Source of the DNA: RGIG7378 sp964500525
GTDB taxonomy: Bacteria; Bacillota; Clostridia; RGIG7378
Direction: 5' to 3'
DNA length: 43,533 nucleotides
NCBI GenBank assembly: GCA_964500525.1
Contig: CAZCOE010000063.1
Span: 1-43,533, forward strand
Under the pieces are notes generated by a model, which was not told the origin of the DNA, made no database searches, and worked only from the letters and a program-made list of their open reading frames with translations. The translations under genes and the position numbers were made by a program. Positions 42,022 through 43,533 of the stretch are shown piece after piece; position 1 is the first letter of the stretch; the number at the start of each line of letters is the position of its first letter.

Positions 42022-42591
42022 TTATTTGTATACTTGATTGATAACCTTAGAAGAGATTTTTCTCCACTTAGGATAATCCTTAAGAATGTCTTCATATGAT
42101 CGGGTGAAAACTCCACCAGGTATCTTACCCTCTGCTCTTGCTTTTTGTGAACTAAAGGAGAACCATTTAAAGTTTTCTCGTATACTCGGATTTGAAAAGT
42201 AACCCGTATCGACCTTAATCGATAGAAACTCAATCAGTTCCTTCACATAGTCCTGCATTATTACCGCAACCGCACCAAATAGGTTGCTGCGCCAAATAAT
42301 AGATTGTCGGACTTCCTCTTCGTTATACCTTTGCCAAAACTTCTTTTTAGGAAGTACCGCTGGTCGCTCGATTAGCTCAATCAGTTCATCGAACGGCAAT
42401 TGCGGCATTAATTCAAATCCATTCTCCTGCCCCCAGCCAAAATCATACAGCAATCTCTTGCGATATATCTCTCCTGTTTCAGTGTTTACATAGAGATCAT
42501 CTTGCTGTTTTGCGAACACTGTCCCTTCGTAGTCAGGAGAGAAGTTAATTGTGATATAAAAATACTGTTTCATAGATTTCTTCAATCTCAT
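42022..42591 (-). CDS. Candidate immunity protein of the main RHS toxin
   Basis: The 189-residue protein (MRLKKSMKQYFYITINF) starts at an ATG that overlaps the RHS stop as ATGA, the coupling expected for a toxin and its immunity gene. It is soluble, aromatic- and acid-rich, and has no signal peptide, so it would neutralise a toxin that acts in the cytoplasm. I recognise no named immunity family. A second ATG six codons on (MKQYFYITI) is an alternative start. Confidence 0.75.
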   Translation of the reverse strand: MRLKKSMKQYFYITINFSPDYEGTVFAKQQDDLYVNTETGEIYRKRLLYDFGWGQENGFELMPQLPFDELIELIERPAVLPKKKFWQRYNEEEVRQSIIWRSNLFGAVAVIMQDYVKELIEFLSIKVDTGYFSNPSIRENFKWFSFSSQKARAEGKIPGGVFTRSYEDILKDYPKWRKISSKVINQVYK

Positions 42592-43533
42592 TCGAATATA
42601 TGAATGATTATTCCTGTAACTCTAGGGTTATTCAAAAGCGTAGGCATTTCGACGCTCCAAAAGATACTCTCAACCCCTCTATAGGCGCTATTTGAAACAA
42701 ATGCATTTACTACCCCGCTTGCCTGATTGCAAAATGCGGCAGATGCCTGCGACCATAAGGCTATATAGTTTGCTCCTGAAGCTTTTGTGGCAGCATCCGC
42801 AACCTGCCCTATAACTGTAGAATTAACGATTGTGCCTCCTGTGTTGTTTGCGAACATCGTAGCTGCCTGCCTTGCTTGCTCCCCACCTGAATATAGTACA
42901 GTGCCAACATTATTTGCTGCTCTTGAAATATTATCCGCAACAAGCGTTAAACCTGCTCCAGCACCACCAGTACTTACTGCCGTTGCGAGCATACCTGCAC
43001 CAGATGCAACTGCTGTCGTGTTGGCCATAGCACTGCCAGTCAATACAACACCTGCCGTTGCTCCTAAACCTGCTCCTACTAGACCTCCTGCAGCAAAGCC
43101 AATTCCTATTCCTGCCCAAATATTCCCGCCGTTTTTGGCTGCGACTACACCGCCTATGATAGCTCCAGCGACAGCACCGATAGCAGCAGTCACAAGGAAA
43201 AAAGGTAACTCACCTGTGGTGTCAGCCATGTTTACCGGATTGTTAAGGCAATAGACAAATATATTGTTCTCAAAAACAGATTCTTGGCTGAGTAAGGAGT
43301 CCGCATTAATGAACCTACCCATGTCCGGGTTGTAGTATCTGCTGTTCAGGTAATACAGCTGTGTCTCTGTATCGTAGACATACCCTCTATAACGTATTGG
43401 GTTGTATTTGCCTACTGTACTGGCCAGAGAGCCGGTCATGGTCTTTAGCTTACCCCATGCATCGTAGGTATAGCTTACAACCACCGTTCCACTACCGTTT
43501 GCCAAAGCTACTACATCTCCCTGGGCATTGGTT
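42588..43533 (-). CDS. RHS-repeat protein with polymorphic toxin tail (5' end outside the window)
   Basis: The frame is open to the window edge, so only the last 315 or so residues are seen. It has the RHS core end: NAQGDVV, SYTYDAWGKLKTMTG, RGYVYDTETQLYYLNSRYYN and MGRFINADS, then VYCLNNPVNMADTTGE, the usual junction. A Gly/Ala-rich hydrophobic stretch (about residues 105-190) may help delivery. The final 100 residues, starting LYSGGEQARQAATMF and ending EMPTLLNNPRVTGIIIHIFE, form the toxin domain. I recall similar tails in other polymorphic toxins but cannot name an activity. It is coupled to the immunity gene. Confidence 0.88.
   Translation of the reverse strand, partial: TNAQGDVVALANGSGTVVVSYTYDAWGKLKTMTGSLASTVGKYNPIRYRGYVYDTETQLYYLNSRYYNPDMGRFINADSLLSQESVFENNIFVYCLNNPVNMADTTGELPFFLVTAAIGAVAGAIIGGVVAAKNGGNIWAGIGIGFAAGGLVGAGLGATAGVVLTGSAMANTTAVASGAGMLATAVSTGGAGAGLTLVADNISRAANNVGTVLYSGGEQARQAATMFANNTGGTIVNSTVIGQVADAATKASGANYIALWSQASAAFCNQASGVVNAFVSNSAYRGVESIFWSVEMPTLLNNPRVTGIIIHIFE
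43301..43375. repeat. RHS homology block, copy A (within the main RHS gene)
   Basis: The same core-end segment as copies at 41395-41469 and 40048-40109, here in its intact gene context. Confidence 0.9.

Overview
The window looks like a chromosomal segment of a spore-forming, Gram-positive Clostridia, probably a gut member of the Oscillospiraceae or a related group. It holds the spoIIA and spoVA sporulation genes, WhiA, HPr kinase, lipoproteins with a classical lipobox, sigma-A promoters, a tetrahydrofolate riboswitch in front of folT, and clostridial families such as DUF1836. I infer the taxonomy from gene content only. Most genes lie on the minus strand.

Left part (1-11,000): a secreted lipoprotein serpin is flanked by a 73-bp exact direct repeat, a hint that a second serpin copy lies just outside the window. 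It is followed by an array of 78-bp tandem repeats, a membrane-anchored unknown, and a cysteine-rich mini-protein. Then comes the operon gmk-hprK-murB-glycogen debranching enzyme-whiA, which links nucleotide supply, carbon control, wall synthesis, glycogen use and a cell-division/sporulation regulator. A surface-anchored metallophosphatase and a cyclophilin follow.

Middle (11,000-25,100): a cluster of hairpin repeats reaches into the 3' end of coaE. The operon NUDIX-ECF sigma-membrane protein-polA-coaE comes next, then a divergent unknown gene pair and the operon trmL-phosphofructokinase-like-membrane protein. The sporulation operon reads vWA-spoIIAA-spoIIAB-sigF-small membrane ORF-spoVAC-spoVAD-spoVAE, joining forespore sigma-F control to dipicolinate uptake. 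The phosphofructokinase-like protein has lost its catalytic-aspartate motif, and HprK has a Tyr where its family has an active-site His.

Right-middle (25,100-39,200): an acidic-tailed membrane protein, a lipoprotein, tRNA-Pro, an operon with uridine phosphorylase, an SPFH/zinc-ribbon protein, a cytoplasmic metallophosphatase, a DUF1836 regulator, a THF riboswitch-folT-folC unit, a domain-swapped GH3 glycosidase and tRNA-Lys.

Right end (39,500-43,533): an AT-richer RHS polymorphic-toxin locus. The end of a main RHS gene with its toxin tail and immunity gene is followed by two orphan RHS tail cassettes. One carries an HEWGH metallopeptidase-like tail and a frameshifted immunity lipoprotein; the other is decayed. 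All three share a short homology block suited to recombination. This locus, the altered phosphofructokinase-like protein and the hairpin-repeat family are the most interesting parts.
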